DNA of 64,000 nt from Veronia nyctiphanis (lineage in GTDB: Bacteria > Pseudomonadota > Gammaproteobacteria > Enterobacterales > Vibrionaceae). The notes under the pieces were generated by a model. It worked only from the letters and a program-made list of their open reading frames with translations. It did no database searches and was not told the DNA's origin. The position numbers and the translations under genes are program-made. This document shows positions 63,326-64,000 of the stretch, one piece after another (the first letter of the stretch is position 1; each line of letters starts with the position of its first letter). The stretch spans positions 79,519-143,518 of the forward strand of contig NZ_PEIB01000010.1 in the NCBI RefSeq assembly GCF_004116385.1. Reading direction: 5' to 3'.

Positions 63326-63782
63326 TGTGGAAAACATTTTTAGTATTTGATGCTAAAGAGGCTCTCAAAATAGTTAAACACATTTCGGGAGTTAAAGGAG
63401 AAACAAATCACAGATATTGAATAAACTGGGGATAAAGCCTTTAAAAGCTGAGTTTATCTTTCATACCTACCAGTAATAACAGTAACTTAGAATAGATTTT
63501 ATATTCTTACCGTTACAAGTCATTGATCAACACATCATCAAATTTCGCGTGATAACTAACTAATTTTCGAGATTCATCAACGACTTTACCCACAAGCAAA
63601 AAACTGTGGATAACTCTGTTAGAAAACAGAAAGAAAGGCGTGTTTAAATACGTTATACGCTAAAACATCACCACTTTTTCAGTCAGATTTTTCGGAGCGT
63701 GAAAAAACTCCCAAATAATGCTTCACAGCATTAAGTTGAACAGCCAAAAGCTAGGCCTTGGATGTTTGATTGTTTATACGCA
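63326..63782. other. Cluster of DnaA-box-like sites, possible datA-type locus
   Basis: The 606 bp between queG and tRNA-Gly (63242-63847) hold no convincing gene. They do hold DnaA-box words: TTATCCACA exact at 63605-63613 (minus), TTTTCCACA at 63326-63334 (minus, fits TTWTNCACA), and one-mismatch words TTATCCCCA at 63427-63435 (minus) and TTACCCACA at 63586-63594 (plus). TTATACGCA at 63774-63782 (plus) has one mismatch to TTWTNCACA. An IHF-like core ATCAA-CGAC-TT lies at 63576-63586, next to the pair at 63586 and 63605. E. coli datA, which titrates and inactivates DnaA, lies beside queG and the glyVXY tRNA genes. Function here is inferred from sites and place only. Confidence 0.5.
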
Positions 63783-63847
63783 GAGAAATCTGCAAAAGAG
63801 CAAGAGTATGCTGCACAGCGATAGGCTGACAAAATACCGGAAAAAAT

Positions 63848-63923
63848 TGGAGCGACACACGAGGTTCGAACTCGTGACCTCAACCTTGGCAAGGTTGCGC
63901 TCTACCAGCTGAGCTAGTGTCGC
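63848..63923 (-). tRNA. tRNA-Gly (GCC)
   Basis: A 76-nt cloverleaf including encoded CCA. Acceptor GCGACAC/GTGTCGC, D-loop AGCTCAGCTGGTAGAGC, anticodon loop CTTGCCAAG (anticodon GCC), T-arm GAGTTCGAACCTC, discriminator T. Its place next to queG matches the glyVXY position of E. coli. Confidence 0.97.
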
Positions 63924-63947
63924 TTTGTTCCCGATAGTATCGAGAAT

Positions 63948-64000
63948 TGGTTGCGGGGGCCGGATTTGAACCGACGACCTTCGGGTTATGAGCCCGACGA
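63948..64000 (-). tRNA. Initiator tRNA-fMet (CAT), 5' part beyond window
   Basis: The minus strand gives the 3' portion: the anticodon stem-loop with the three G-C pairs GGG-CTCATAA-CCC unique to initiator tRNAs, T-arm GGTTCAAATCC and GGCCCCCGCAACCA end. The sequence is the same as E. coli tRNA-fMet over the visible part. The 5' end lies past position 64000. Confidence 0.95.

Noticed and set aside
63238..63420. Short open frame after queG ending KHISGVKGETNHRY
   Set aside because: No start context or family; its frame overlaps the end of queG and a DnaA-like box; probably noncoding.
63326..63613. DnaA boxes as a replication origin
   Set aside because: No dnaA, mnmG, AT-rich unwinding repeats or GATC cluster nearby; the setting is queG and tRNA genes, so a datA-type role is more sensible.

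Overview
The window is a chromosomal segment of a gammaproteobacterium, almost certainly a member of the Vibrionaceae. Supporting signs are a sodium-motor MotX, the Vibrio-type order cysG-cysD-cysN-SLC13 permease, a small ribosome-recycling-factor-like protein, a VCR-type integron attC site, and the order nnrD-tsaE-amiB-mutL-miaA-hfq-hflX-hflK-hflC. A Grimontia/Enterovibrio/Photobacterium-like species is my guess; the genus cannot be fixed by reading alone.

Layout. 1-4.8 kb: sulfate activation and siroheme genes (SLC13 permease, cysN, cysD, cysG), all on the minus strand. 5-13.1 kb: cpdB, an ElaA acetyltransferase, a YtfB/OapA-like protein divergent from fklB, a pair of thiol peroxidase paralogues (one a lipoprotein), and a large repeat-containing lipoprotein. 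13.2-17.5 kb: cysJIH, which reduces sulfite and PAPS and needs the siroheme made by CysG. 18-24.7 kb: a signalling cluster made of a PAS hybrid kinase, a FIST-domain NosP-like sensor, a LuxR-type response regulator and an aldehyde dehydrogenase. 25-27.4 kb: an outer-membrane barrel, pspG with a sigma-54 promoter, and dusA.

27.5-34.6 kb is the accessory island next to dusA. It holds a broken tyrosine integrase, an AT-rich orphan gene between two copies of the integrase 3' end, an OLD-family nuclease followed by a short attC-like site, a small membrane protein followed by a VCR-like attC, a CI-type repressor plus a decayed tandem copy, a hypothetical gene, and one intact and one decayed VOC (glyoxalase-fold) gene with a SoxR-like operator between them.

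34.6-64 kb is core genome: RRF-like gene, zur, cheX, pgi, yjbQ, alr-dnaB, rplI-rpsR-priB-rpsF, rlmB-rnr, nsrR and hmp with twin NsrR operators, motX, purA, yjeT, a cold-shock gene, hflC-hflK-hflX-hfq-miaA-mutL-amiB-tsaE-nnrD, queG, tRNA-Gly and the start of tRNA-fMet. Between queG and tRNA-Gly lies about 600 bp of noncoding DNA with several DnaA-box-like words. E. coli carries its DnaA-titration locus datA beside the same genes.

An important caveat: at least twelve genes, including rpsR, purA, tsaE, hflK, miaA, cysD, cysG and cysI, are interrupted by single-base deletions, nearly all in short G or C runs. This looks like a systematic consensus error rather than biology, so these genes are annotated at full length with the break noted.
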